Assembly: GCF_035046485.1 (NCBI RefSeq)
Contig: NC_085138.1
Coordinates: 330,876,421 to 330,940,420, forward strand
Length of the DNA: 64,000 nucleotides
Source: Aedes albopictus
Lineage: Eukaryota > Arthropoda > Insecta > Diptera > Culicidae
Direction of reading: 5' to 3'
This document shows positions 53,836 through 64,000 of this stretch, piece by piece. Numbering within the stretch: position 1 is the stretch's first letter; each line of letters starts with the position of its first letter. The position numbers and the translations under genes are program-made. The notes below the pieces were generated by a model. It searched no databases. It was not told the DNA's origin and saw nothing but the letters and a program-made list of their open reading frames with translations.

Positions 53836-54545
53836 ATAAAACCAATCAATCAGCCAATCCGCAACACACTCACGTTTGTTTACATTAATTACAAGTGAGA
53901 GCGAATTGTTTTTATGAAGCCGTAGTTTTAGTTGTAATGTAGCTTTTGCTGCAATTTTATTTTTTCGTTTTAGTTTTAGTGTACTCACATAAATCGGTTT
54001 GCTTGTGTAGATTTAAGGACAATGTCCCCGTACTTTTCGTGTTTCGTGTGTTCCTGCATGATACATTTTAATTTAGGTTAAGCTCTAACAATAGAAATAA
54101 GAAACTTACTTTTTTGCATGAACCACTAACACTTTTAAATTAAGAACAATCAGTTTTAAGTAATTAACAAACTTGCTTGTCGATTAGCTATAGGAGATTA
54201 GGATCAATAATTAATTATCACAATTTACCTGATAATTAACTAAGAAATTTCACCTTAGCGAGTTTAGCAACTTCAACGTGTTTTACTTTAACAATAGCTA
54301 TTTCATTGCATGACATTTGATTGACACATCTGTCACTTATGCCCTGTCATCTTGACAAAGCTGTCAACGGCCGGTTCGGCCGTCACGGTATCGTGACCAA
54401 CAGTGCTGCCAGTACCAACCAACAGCAACATTCTGTGCCTTCAAGTATGCTTCAGACATACCAGCAGTTTTTCAAGTATGTTCCAGACATACCAGCAATT
54501 TTGGTAAACACCAGATTATTGGGAAATATATATATATAATTGTAT
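53836..54545. other. Unassigned sequence
   Basis: AT-rich, no gene recognised. About 54340-54500 is GC-richer and contains a tandem-like CTTCA(G)(A)GTATG(C/T)T(C)CAGACATACCAGCA pair (about 54440-54500). It may be host intron or part of a repeat. Confidence 0.3.
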
Positions 54546-54549
54546 TCTA

Positions 54550-54900
54550 AAAGAGATTCCCGTGAAAAATTGAAAAAAAAACTTAGGAATTTGTGGAGAA
54601 CTTTCAGCGGAGTTTTTGGAAGAATTCTTATTTTAGATTTTTAAAACAAAATTTCTGGAGAAACCTTGGAGGATTTTCAAGAGAGATCCGCAGAGGAGTT
54701 CTTCACGGAATCCTGGAAAGTATTCCAGGGAGGAATGCAGTGCTACAGGAATCTGTAAGCAGTATTTTCTGGATGATTCTATACAATTGTTGCTGGTGAA
54801 ACCATAGTAAATTCTTTGCGAAGAGTTTGAAGCATCACTAGATTGGCAGTAAAATTTAATTATTTTAAGATTTTTTTGTAAAGGCTTGGAAGGAACTTCA
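54550..54900. repeat. Degenerate array fragment
   Basis: Diverged GGAATTC(T/C)TGGA-type repeats. The frame with GVLHGILESIPGRN is a reading of them. Confidence 0.5.
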
Positions 54901-54904
54901 GCAC

Positions 54905-55622
54905 TTTAGAACTTTAGACAGGCCCAACTCGATTATTCAGAGTCGCATTCTGTAGCCAGATTCTCAAATTTATATTCCTGATGAACGGAATGTAGTAGAA
55001 AGAGCTGATGAATTTACATTTTGGCAAAGCAATTTCGATTAGTAGACAGAAGATGTAGAAGTAGAAGTAGAAGAAGATGTTCTAGGAAAACACGAAGTCA
55101 TCGGAGCCATATTTTGAAATAGCTTTTAACTAATTTTTGGAGAAATCACCTAATAAAATCCTGAAATTAGAGAAATTTATAGAAGAACAATCGAGGGGCC
55201 CAGAATCAAAGGGGTATAAGTGACCATTTTGTCAATTTTGAGCTGAGCATATAATGAAATTCTTCAGATTTCAAGCTTTCAGGAACTTTTTTAAAATTGT
55301 TTCTACGATGATTAGAAAAAATACAATAAATCAGAGACAATTTGATTGATTTGGAAACTCCATACATTTTGTATGTGATGAACAATTGGTCAAAAACTTT
55401 AAACCTCATTTACTCGAAAGTGGGTTTTTGTCACTTACACCCCTTTGCTTCTAACCCCCTCAATTCCTAGAGAAACCGCAGAAATTATTGGAAGAACTGT
55501 TGAGGATGTCTCAGATAAATTCCTGAGGATCAGTCTGAATTTCAGCTTAGTTCGGTTTGCTAGATTTTTTTTTTTTTTTTGGGAAATCCCATACCACGAC
55601 TCCGGATAATCGAGTTCGACCT
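54905..55622. mobile_element. Possible decayed TIR element, arms AACTCGATTAT(T/C)C(A/C)G(A/G)GTCG
   Basis: CCAACTCGATTATTCAGAGT at about 54907 is matched, inverted, by GACTCCGGATAATCGAGTTC at about 55600. Only the ends are recognisable, and the MITE at 55193-55462 lies between them. Confidence 0.4.
55193..55462. mobile_element. MITE, about 270 bp, with about 31-bp TIRs
   Basis: The left end GAGGGGCCCAGAATCAAAGG, then GGTATAAGTGAC, and the right end read inward, GAGGGGGTTAGAAGCAAAGG, then GGTGTAAGTGAC, are inverted repeats with few mismatches. Related sequence is nested at 3312-3490. Confidence 0.7.
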
Positions 55623-55639
55623 GCAAATAAATTCTGAAA

Positions 55640-56560
55640 ATAAGAAATTTTTGATGAAAGTTCCGTGAACAAAATTTGTGGAAGATTAGGGGGTATTCTA
55701 AAGTGAGGTAGCAACAATTTGTGAGGTTGGAGAACGTATATGGATTAAATATCTGATGGAATTAGTGAAAAAATGTAGAAATTCCTGACGAATTCTGGAA
55801 ATATAGCTGAAGGGAATCATGAACATTTTTGAGGAATCATGAAAGAAATCCTGATACAAAAATACGAGAAAGGCAAAAAATGTAAAATTCTTAATTCACA
55901 ATTAATATGATGAATATTCAGGGAATGTTTTGTAAGATTCGTGTAGGAATTCCTGAAATTACGGAGGAATTTCCGAAGTCATCCTTCGAGGCAACTTATA
56001 ATATTGATTGGAAACATTCTTGAAGAATATGTTCAACGAAAAAGTCGAAGTCGTCGGAGCAACTATTAAAATTTCGAAAGGAAGCTCCATGTAATCTTGG
56101 AATTAGAGAAATTAATAGATGAATTACTAAAAAAAAACAATTTTTCGAGAAACTGCCGAAATCATGTGAAGAATTTGAGAAGGACTTCTCGGCAACTTCT
56201 ATAAGAATTACTGAAGGAATCCTCTATGGAAGTTATGGATGGAGGAATTCTCGTAAAAAATCATGTGGATTACCTTAGCTAGCCCTCATAGGAATCCTTG
56301 TACAAATTTCTATAAAATCCTCCGAAGGTGTCACGAAACTTTGTGGAATCCAAGAAAAAGTAAATATTATTGTGACTTACTGATCCTTAATGAAGTTAGG
56401 AGCAAGATGAATAAGAAACACATTTTTTTGGAGAAATCTTTGAGGATGTTCTTAGAGAATCACTTGGGAAAAATCCTGCAAGAAAATCTAAGCAGAGAAA
56501 CCTGAAAGAACCTTCGGTGGAGTTCCTAGAAAAGTTCTTGAATTAGTCCATGAAGAAATT
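55640..56560. repeat. Degenerate GGAATTCCTGAAGGAA array
   Basis: Long diverged short-period repeat, the same class as 22662-24310 on the other strand. No gene recognised. Confidence 0.55.
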
Positions 56561-56666
56561 CTCAAAAGAGTTGCCTCTGATTGAAACTTTGGTAAATGAA
56601 ATTACAATCAATTCTACGATAAACTTATTCCAAATAACAATTTATGAATTACATAAGGACAAATAT

Positions 56667-57812
56667 AACACTAAAAGTGAATGAGTTCGTGGGAAGTTAT
56701 TATGCCGGTTTCATCGACGGCCAGTCGACAACGGGCCAGATCTTCACCGTACGGCAAATCCTCCAGAAATGCCGTGAATACCAGGTCCCAACGCACCATT
56801 TGTTCATCGACTTTAAGGCGGCATACGACAGTATCGACCGCACAGAGCTATGGAAAATCATGGACGACAACAGCTTTCCCGGGAAGCTTACCAAACTGAT
56901 AAGAGCAACGATGGACGGTGTGCAGAACGGTGTAAGGATTTCGGGTGAACTATCCAGTTCATTCGAATCTCGACGGGGACTACGATAAGGTAATGGACTT
57001 TCCTGCCTACAATTTAACATCGCCCTGGAAGGTGTTATGCGACGAGCCGGGCTCAACAGCCGGGGTACGATCTTCACGAAATCCGGCCAATTTGTCTGTT
57101 TTGCGGATGATATGGATATTATTGCTAGAATATTTGGAATGGTTACAGAACTGTACACCCGCCTGAAACGTGAAGCAACAAAAGTCGGACTGGTGATGAA
57201 TGCGCCTAAGACAAAGTACATGCTGTTAGGTGGGACTGAGCGAGACACGTCAAGCCTTGGCAGCAATGTTACGATAGACGGAGATACTTTCGAGGTGGTA
57301 GAAGAATTCGTCTACCTCGGATCCTTGCTAACGGCAACGTGAGCCGTAAAATACGAAGGCGCATCATCAGTGGAAGTCGTGCCTACTACGGGCTCCAGAA
57401 GAAACTGCGGTCAAAAAAGATTCACCCACGCACCAAATGCACCATGTACAAAACGCTAATAAGACCGGTGGTCCTCTACGAGCACGAGACATGGACCATG
57501 CTCGAGGAGGACCTGCTCGAGCGACGCGTGCTTAGGACGATCTTCGGCGGCGTGCAGGAGAACGGTGTGTGGCGGAGAAGAATGAACCACGAGCTCGCTG
57601 CACTTTACGGCGAACCCAGCATCCAGAAGGTGGCCAAAGCCGGAAGGATACGGTGGGCAGGGCATGTCGCAAGAATGCCGGACAACAACCCTGCAAAGCT
57701 GGTGTTTGCAACTGATACGGTTGGCACAAGAAGGCGTGGAGCGCAGAGAGCACGATGGGCGGACCAGGTGGAGCGTGATCTGGCGAGCGTTGGGTGTGAC
57801 CGACGTTGGAGA
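56667..57812 (+). pseudogene. LINE reverse transcriptase, 5'-truncated, part before the hAT insertion
   Basis: Plus strand. NEFVGSYYAGFIDGQSTTGQ, FIDFKAAYDSIDRTELWKIM (RT motif with catalytic Asp), LIRATMDGVQNGVRISGELS and SRRGLR, then a deletion and frameshift, FVCFADDMDIIARIFG (catalytic FADD), a YMLLGGTERDTSSLGSNVT stretch and EEFVYLGSLL. A further shift leads to MYKTLIRPVVLYEHETWTML and the C-terminal region. Three frames are needed, so it is inactive. The reading breaks at 57812, where a hAT element enters, and resumes at 60651. A 12-bp target duplication AAGGACAAATAT (56655-56666 and 60742-60753) flanks the whole LINE insertion. Confidence 0.88.
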
Positions 57813-58555
57813 TAGGGATGTAGTACCGGTACCGAAAATCCCGGTATTACCGACTAAGTTTTGGTACCGAAATAAATACCGGTATTGACTAAGCCTTGGT
57901 ACCGGTACTTTCGGTACTGGGAAATCTCTCCGGTCATTAGTATAGCCAATATGCAATGAAATATTCGAAAACATTTAAAACCAAGTACTATGACAAACAA
58001 ACGGTTTATTTATAAAACCTTTTCTGCAAATCCAAGATATCATAGCAATGATTGGTTTATTGAACATTGAATATTGGAAATCGATTTACTAGCTTTGAAT
58101 AAAACTTGATAGATAAGGGCTTCTTGTTTCTCTTCAGTTTTTAGAAGGAATCAAGGATAAAATCAGTTCAATATTTTTCTGTCTTCACCTAGCAACTATT
58201 CATGATTTTGCTATGTGTAAGGTTGTTACTGTTTTATTTTAGACTGGCTAAGTAACTGCCTATGAAACTGCTCAAAAGCTAAACAATAGCTCTAAAAACA
58301 GTTTCATACAACTCATTTCTTTCTATATTTTTATCAATCAATATTTTTTGTTCAATTTAGAATTTCAAGGATTGATTTTATGACATCCCTGAAAACCGGA
58401 AACCACAAATGTCTGGTAAATGGTAGATTTTATTGTACAAAATATAAAGGGTGGCACGGTCAAAATTTGGTCACACCATTTTTTTTATATCTTTAGACTG
58501 CGTACACCAAAACAGCTTATTTTTGGACCAGTAATGGTACATAATACGTAACTTA

Positions 58556-58774
58556 TAGGGAATCGCGCCACTTGGGCGGTGGCTTCTATATTCGTCTGTT
58601 TTCCACTATAACTCAGTCAAATTTGAACCAATTGACACAACTTTTGGAATGTGGTGAGATAGGTATAGTATCTACCCGTGTACAACATTTCAAGTCAATT
58701 GGTTCAAAATTGACTGAGTTATAGTGGCAAACAGACGAATATAGAAGCCACCGCCCAAGTGGCGCGATACCCTA
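58556..58774. mobile_element. 219-bp long-palindrome MITE
   Basis: TAGGGAATCGCGCCACTTGG and the complement of CCAAGTGGCGCGATACCCTA bound it. The arms pair almost perfectly for about 80 bp (CGGTGGCTTCTATATTCGTC, ACTATAACTCAGTCAA). It is nested in the 58447-60161 element. Confidence 0.85.
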
Positions 58775-59130
58775 CCATATAATTTTCATCAAAATCCAGT
58801 ATTAGTTGATATATAGATAAAACCAACCTTTTTAAAATTTTGTACAAAGCGCTTCATAGTAAATTTTCGGCAATTTAAGGACATTTTGATTATCAAACTA
58901 CCAATACTGCTCCGATTCTTATGAAAATTTTACAGTATAATACTATTATAAAAATATGATCTTTGTTAAGTTTTGAGCGATTTTGTATGAATACTTTCAA
59001 AGATGTAGCAGTTTGAATATGAAAAAAAAAACTGATCGGGTGCCACTTAAGAAAATATAACTTTGTCACGGCTAGATAAAATTGCATGAAATTTTTACAC
59101 AACATTTAACTTTTTAACTTTTTCTGGTTA

Positions 59131-59925
59131 TAGGGTGGGGCGGGGCAAGATGGGTCACCTAAGGATGAATCACCATAACTTTGTAAATACAAATCGTATT
59201 GGTTTGTATTCGTCCGCTACTCTTTAATACACTAGTTAGCTATGCTAAAAATCGATAAAAAGTTCATTAAATAAAAAATATGATGTTAAACAAGCAGTTT
59301 TAAAAAGTGACCGATTTTGCGCCGTGAAAAAAAAGGCGGGGCAAGATGGGTCACCTTTTAAGTAATTCACATTTTCTCAAAGAAAAACGTCAAAATATAA
59401 GATTTGTTCCACATTCATATATGCTCCATATCCATACTGAGTAAACAAGAGCTACTAGTAAACATTTTATAAATTTATTTGGAATATAAAAAACTTTACG
59501 ATTTGAGTGGTCCTAAGGCGACTTAAAAATCGATGTTTTCACTAAAAAATTATCATAATTTTATGTTATAATTTTGAGCGTTCATTCCGCTTGATTAAAG
59601 TCATTTATGAGATAGTCTTGTAATAAAAAATAAATAACTTTTGAATGCTCCAAAAATACGTTCAAAATTGAAGGTGACCCATCTTGCCCCGCGGCCGTTT
59701 ATATGGAGATTATATGGAATGTATCGCATAAGAAAAATGGCTAAAAACCATTTTATTTTTTATTTCCAATGCGAGTGAATATTATTTCAATCAAGGCCCC
59801 AAACTTTTGTATATCCATGCTGGTCATTTAACAAAATTACTAACATAATGAAAACATTAGTAATGCGCGCGAAAATGGCACTGACCCATCTTGCCCCGCG
59901 ACCCATCTTGTCCCACCCCACCCTA
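59131..59925. mobile_element. TIR element with GGGGCAAGATGGGTCA ends (795 bp)
   Basis: TAGGGTGGGGCGGGGCAAGA, then TGGGTCACC, at the left. The right end carries the complement, with the CCCATCTTGCCCCGCG motif partly duplicated (59689-59695 region and 59881-59925). Flanking TA suggests Tc1/mariner-type targeting. Internal copies of GGCGGGGCAAGATGGGTCAC (about 59335) occur as subterminal repeats. No transposase. Confidence 0.8.
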
Positions 59926-60172
59926 TAAATGAAACAGTAAAAATGTGTTCTTATTTTTGTATCCTCTTCGTACAAAACTTTAAAATTGCAGATCTAAGGA
60001 TTCAACTATATCTCCGCAAACACTAAATTGATTTTGATGAAAATTTTATGGTATAAGCTACATACAATGTACCATTGCTGGTTAAAAAATCGACTATTTT
60101 GGTGTACGCAGTCTGAAGTTATGAAAAAATTGTATGACCAAAATTTGACCGTACCACCCTTTATTACTCTTC

Positions 60173-60536
60173 AATAGGAAGCAATCAGTGAAGTACTAGA
60201 TTGAAAGTAGTGAGCTGGATTTTTGTATGGTGAGATGATCAGTTCTCCGTTTCAGCAATAAAATGGTGCAAACAGATTGGGTTATATGATTTCTTGCCTA
60301 ATTTGATGCTGTTTGAGCAAAAGTTTGGGTAACTGCGTTGTTGTATTATTTATTTCTTGTAACTTCAACAACACAGTTACCCAAACTTTTGCTCAAACAG
60401 CATCAAATTAGGCAAGGAATCATATAACCCACGCTGTTTGCACCATTTCATTGCAAAAACGGAGAACTGATCATCTCACCATACAAAAATCCAGCTCACT
60501 ACTTTCAATCTAGTACTTCACTGATTGCTTCCTATT
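60173..60536. mobile_element. 364-bp long-palindrome MITE, copy 2
   Basis: Same length and sequence family as 8271-8634, with ends AATAGGAAGCAATCAGTGAA and its complement. The arms stay nearly complementary to the centre. It lies inside the hAT element, just right of the 58447-60161 element. Confidence 0.88.
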
Positions 60537-60650
60537 AAGTGAAAATTTTCCAGTACCGGTATTTTACCGGTACTACCGGTACTGTGAGCCTCAGTACCGA
60601 AATACCGGTACTCGCCAAAAGTGGTCGGTACTGCGACCCCTAGTTGGAGA

Positions 60651-60741
60651 GCTGCAGCTGCAAATCGAGTATTATGGTGGCAAATTGTTGATTCAGTGTT
60701 ATCAAGAATTTGATGTTGAACTAAATAAATGAAATGAAATG
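60651..60741 (+). pseudogene. LINE 3' end after the hAT insertion
   Basis: GCTGCAGCTGCAAATCGAGT continues the LINE frame as AAAANRVLWWQIVDSVLSRI, then a stop, matching the end of the copy at 52975-53485. The tail AAATAAATGAAATGAAATG precedes the 12-bp target duplication at 60742. Confidence 0.85.
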
Positions 60742-60753
60742 AAGGACAAATAT

Positions 60754-62690
60754 CTGATTGAAATATTTACAAAATGTAGTGAAATTCAAAAGAACAGTAT
60801 TGTCCAAAGCTTCGTGACCGTTTCGTCTACGACAACTTTCTTTTTATTCGACTTTCCAGCCTATTTTGTCTTAAGCCTGTGGCACATCAAGATTTAATAA
60901 CACCTGGCCAAAGTTACCTAACCACCTTAGAAGGTTTGGCACAAATTAGTGTCATAGTACAAAAGCGAATGTATGAAATATGTGAACCAGTTGATTGATT
61001 GCATGTCCACAATTTGAGTTGCTCTTAAAACTGGACCAACAGTATTGCCTATGTATGTTATCTTATCATGCCCCTTCACGTTTCTGAATGTATCGAGAAA
61101 CATAATTGACATATTCCCTCCTTTTTACGGCTTGTAATCCAATCACATCCAAAGGGCAATAAAATTCGAAAAAGCAATTCCACGCACCTCACAAATGTCA
61201 AAACCAAATTTATATGCCTCTTTACCCGTTTTCACTCGAACAAAAGCGAAACCTTCCAGGAATTTCCCGTCTTCACAAGATTCTAAATCACTCTCACTCA
61301 ATTATCTCGCTTTACAGGCAGTAAAAAAAACGAAACGAATTAGTCCAATACCTCACATCCCACTGTTCTGTGCTGACTCGGCTGCATCTCCGAACTTCAT
61401 TCACATGGAGGATCGCGTTGCCATCCTCGCGCCTTTCCAAAGGATTCCGACCAAGCATTCAGCGACGACGTTCATCCACCGACCGGGTATTGAAAAAGAG
61501 CGCTCACAGCACGAAAAAATGATTTGAAATCGAAACGTCCGTCGTTTATTTTTCCATTTTGTTATGCTCCTCAAAGGCGAGCATCAGAAGGAAGACAGAA
61601 AAAAAAAACAACTAAACCGTCCGACTTCATGCTCGTTTTGAGACCCACAGAAACTTGGAACTGCTGAACGTTGCATGCTGCTAAACGAAACGATTCGGCA
61701 TATTACCAAATTCTGGAGGCGTGTCCTCTCCCCCAGAAAGAATGTATCTTCGAAAATTAATTGAAGCGTGTTCTGGGCTTTTGGTTGGTTTTTCTGTCTG
61801 GCTGCCCGGGCAGACAGACGAATCAAGAACGATGACTCGGAAGGATTCCGCAACTTTTGACCCGAAAGTTGTAGTCATATTTTCCGGCGGAGTTGATTAC
61901 GGACAATGAATGATTGCTTGCTGCGCGGAGCGGAGAATTGCGGAGGAACAGGTTTCTCTCGAGAATTGGAATTCATTAACCAAAATTTGAAATCAACTTC
62001 GAGTTATTAAACCGCTCTCGCAGCCGGAGGGTGAATATAATTAACTCCGGTGCGGTGTGTGACCCTGTCCTGGGAGATGTTTGCATCCAGATAGTTCTCA
62101 AGCACTCGCCCGGCATAAGTGTGTCATCATTAGAGAATATTAACCGAAGCGGAGTGAAGATAATTACGGATCTAGGAAGGACAAGGGGTTTACGTATACG
62201 ACAAAAATGAGTGCCTCAAGTGGTAGAACCAAACAATCTTCCGACAATGTAAGCAGTTTTTTTTTTCAGTTTAATTCCAGGAGCCCTATCTAACGAAACC
62301 GAACCAAAACAGATTACCTACACCTGCCGCTCATAATTTATATGCCCTCTTTCGTGGATGGTGGAAGGATGATGACACTGCCACAATTTTTCATTCTTTT
62401 ATCTTTATTTCGGTTTTCTGGAAAGTCATGATGATGTCGGAACGGGGAAAAAAGGGAACCAAACTCTCACATTCGTGAGCAGCTCACATGAAAGAGATAC
62501 CGAACAGTAGTTATCGAGTGGGCTATCTTTGTTGTTGGGTTGTTTGGTTTCATGACTGGAATGAAACATTTTTTATGGATATGTGTTCTGTAAGAAGTTT
62601 TCCAAGGCGGTGAAAAACTACAAACTATTAAGATAATTTTGACTTTTGTGCATTGAGGTACGGAAAAGATATCGAGCCCATGTAATCGAA
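60754..62690. other. Single-copy-looking, GC-richer island
   Basis: Non-repetitive sequence with ORFs on both strands (61195-61527 plus, 61584-61878 minus, 61721-61909 plus) that overlap antisense and have no recognisable domain. At 62207-62248 an ATG in a good context opens 14 codons (MSASSGRTKQSSDN) that end at a GTAAGC donor-like site. That would suit a first coding exon but is unsupported otherwise. Probably host intron with possible regulatory content. Confidence 0.3.
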
Positions 62691-62699
62691 GCGAAAAAC

Positions 62700-62775
62700 G
62701 TGCAGTGTGCATGTATGACGCAAAACCACGATCAGGGTAATGGATTCGATTCTCGGTCAGTCCAGGAGTGGGCTG
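62700..62775 (+). mobile_element. Feilai-type SINE fragment
   Basis: ACCACGATCAGGGTAATGGA, then TTCGATTCTCGGTCAGTCCA, aligns with the B-box region of the copy at 40325-40608. The rest is lost. Confidence 0.5.
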
Positions 62776-62839
62776 CCAAAAAAAACAATATTCAAGTGCT
62801 GCTCAATATAAATATAAACTTGAAAAGAAAGATAATAAC

Positions 62840-63425
62840 ATAAGAAGCATTTTTTGTAGAACAATTGGATTTTCAAAAAAAATAAATCATTTATAGAGGT
62901 TCCATCAGGGTAATTTAAAAAAATGGCCATTTTTTATACAAATTCTGACAAAAATCATGTTTTTGTTTTTTTTTTAATTGATATTGATGGCAGAACCTTT
63001 TTTGTGCTCACAAAAGGACTGTTTTTAAACATTTTTCATCAATAATTGTCAAAAAATATACATGTAGAATTTTTTTAAATTTTTAACCACCTGACACAGC
63101 AGGGATGAGATCAACCACTTGCAAAGATTAACATACATTTACTAATTTCTCAGCTCAGAAGCATGCTATCAATAACAGTGTGTGGAGGACTTTTACCTAG
63201 TGATTTTTATCTTAAAAAATTGCCAAACAAAGTCAGGGTCGTACGCGCATACCAGGGTGAGCTGTGAAAATAGCAAATGAGTGTAACTCTTTGCAATTAT
63301 GTGTTTCCTTTCCTGCCTGAGAGTACTATTCAAAATCGTCATTTCCCTTAAAAAATATTTAAAATAGCTTGTCTAGAGGCTGAGATATCACGCTTTTAAT
63401 GAATGAATATTTCTCCCATTTTTCT
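62840..63425. other. Unassigned AT-rich sequence
   Basis: No gene, RNA or complete element recognised. Confidence 0.3.
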
Positions 63426-63430
63426 TTTAA

Positions 63431-63937
63431 CCCTCTAATACCCAATTTTTTATTTTGATCTAAATATCATTTTTCGTCATCTAAAATCGATTTAAACATG
63501 TTTTGGAAGATGATTTTTTTTAATTCTCGATTTCGTGAATTTCAGTTTTTGATTTTTCTAACTTTTACTTTTGAACATCCTCACAGTTTTATATTTTTCC
63601 TGGAAGCCTATTTAGGGTACGGATTTTTTGAGATGAAAACATTTTGAGATTTTATGATTATTGTAGAAATATTTTAAAATTATTTTTTTTTCATAGAAAA
63701 TTTTATTTTCCGTGTAATTTTAAACAATGACTTCTAGCAGGGGACTAAAACATCAATTTTTCAATGATTTTTAAAAAATGTAAATACGCTTTAAAATACA
63801 CCAAAAACCATTTTGAGATATACAAAACAGTCCAAAATATCATCAAAAAATATAAATATTTGGGTTTCCCACGAAACAAAAATTACAAAAATTCTCAAAC
63901 TATACCCCGTCTAAAGGCGGGGTTGGGTATTAGAGGG
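63431..63937. mobile_element. piggyBac-type MITE, 507 bp
   Basis: The target TTAA is present on both sides (63427-63430 and 63938-63941) and the ends are CCCTCTAATACCCAA with the exact complement TTGGGTATTAGAGGG. A TTAA target and CCC-starting ends are the piggyBac pattern. The interior is AT-rich and non-coding. Decayed relatives lie at 41867-42365 and 46540-46700. Confidence 0.85.
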
Positions 63938-64000
63938 TTAAACAAATATTGTTTTAAATTACCGTATGTTGTTACTTCAGGGAAAAGTTAAACATCGAAC

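Larger units (their letters stand above)
58447..60161. mobile_element. TA-flanked TIR element (1715 bp) nested in the hAT
   Basis: AAGGGTGGCACGGTCAAAAT, then TTGGTCA, at the left mirrors AAGGGTGGTACGGTCAAATT, then TTGGTCA, inward from the right. TA sits on both sides (58445-58446, 60162-60163). Inner arms match too (GACTGCGTACACCAAAA / TTTTGGTGTACGCAGTC). No transposase. It contains two further elements. Confidence 0.85.
57813..60642. mobile_element. hAT element (2830 bp including nested insertions)
   Basis: An exact 8-bp duplication GTTGGAGA (57805-57812 and 60643-60650) flanks it, and removal restores the LINE frame. The ends are TAGGGATGTAGTACCGGTAC and, read inward from the right, TAGGGGTCGCAGTACCGACC. 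Clusters of ACCGGTA/TACCGGT lie just inside both ends and may be transposase-binding repeats. Without its nested insertions the element would be well under 1 kb, so it is non-autonomous. Confidence 0.88.

Noticed and set aside
61195..61909. Three ORFs on both strands as host genes
   Set aside because: They overlap antisense, have no recognisable domain, and lack convincing splice or start context.
1..64000. Endogenous viral insertions (non-retroviral RNA virus sequences are common in Aedes)
   Set aside because: None of the frames read resembled viral polymerase, nucleoprotein or glycoprotein; all recognised RT-type frames fit BEL/Pao, RTE, Penelope or other non-LTR elements.

Overview
The window looks like a stretch of a large, repeat-rich mosquito genome, most like Aedes (probably Ae. 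aegypti). Three things suggest this: tRNA-derived SINEs of the Feilai type, BEL/Pao, RTE and Penelope-like retroelements nested in one another, and a dense layer of MITEs and foldback elements. There is one convincing host coding exon: a 120-bp minus-strand exon (11274-11393) that reads as the end of the extracellular linker and first membrane span of a Frizzled receptor, with consensus splice sites on both sides. The simplest reading is that most of the window is intron of a long minus-strand frizzled gene. Single-copy intron appears as GC-richer, non-repetitive islands (about 11.4-12.5, 31.0-32.6, 37.1-38.6, 46.7-48.4 and 60.8-62.6 kb).

Layout. 1-1.05 kb: two oppositely oriented LINE fragments. 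1.2-10.93 kb: a decayed minus-strand BEL/Pao element whose pol is cut into four pieces by three insertions: a 2.3-kb TIR element carrying a hAT element, an 84-bp MITE, and a 4.3-kb TIR-bounded block carrying a SINE, a Tc1/mariner-type element inside that SINE, and several MITEs. 11.27-11.39 kb: the frizzled exon. 13.2-18.9 kb: a clean-ended LTR retrotransposon (185-bp LTRs with one mismatch, 5-bp target duplication, primer site, polypurine tract) with no recognisable gag or pol, but with a 20-copy minisatellite. 19-21 kb: TIR elements. 21.5-24.3 kb: a degenerate CCAGGAATTCCT array interrupted by a retroposed element with a 27-bp target duplication. 26.7-27.7 and 39.2-40.0 kb: a second kind of degenerate array. 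28-29.6 kb: SINEs and a mariner-type element. 33.3-35.3 kb: a hAT element and a TA-flanked TIR element. 40.3 kb: a nearly complete Feilai SINE. 44.8 kb: a possible plus-strand terminal coding exon. 45.1-46.4 kb: a second copy of the first hAT family. 48.5-51.4 kb: an RTE-clade LINE split by a Penelope-like element with a GIY-YIG nuclease. 51.7-52.1 kb: a small inverted-repeat Penelope-type element. 53-53.5 and 56.7-60.7 kb: two copies of one LINE, the second split by a 2.8-kb hAT element that itself holds at least four further elements. 63.4-63.9 kb: a piggyBac-type MITE.

Nothing here forms an operon or pathway. The main content is the insertion history, which can be read in order because many elements keep exact target-site duplications. 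The most unusual items are the gene-less LTR element with its internal minisatellite, the Penelope-type elements with hammerhead-ribozyme-like cores, and the hAT-in-LINE and BEL towers. All calls come from reading the sequence; no database search was possible.
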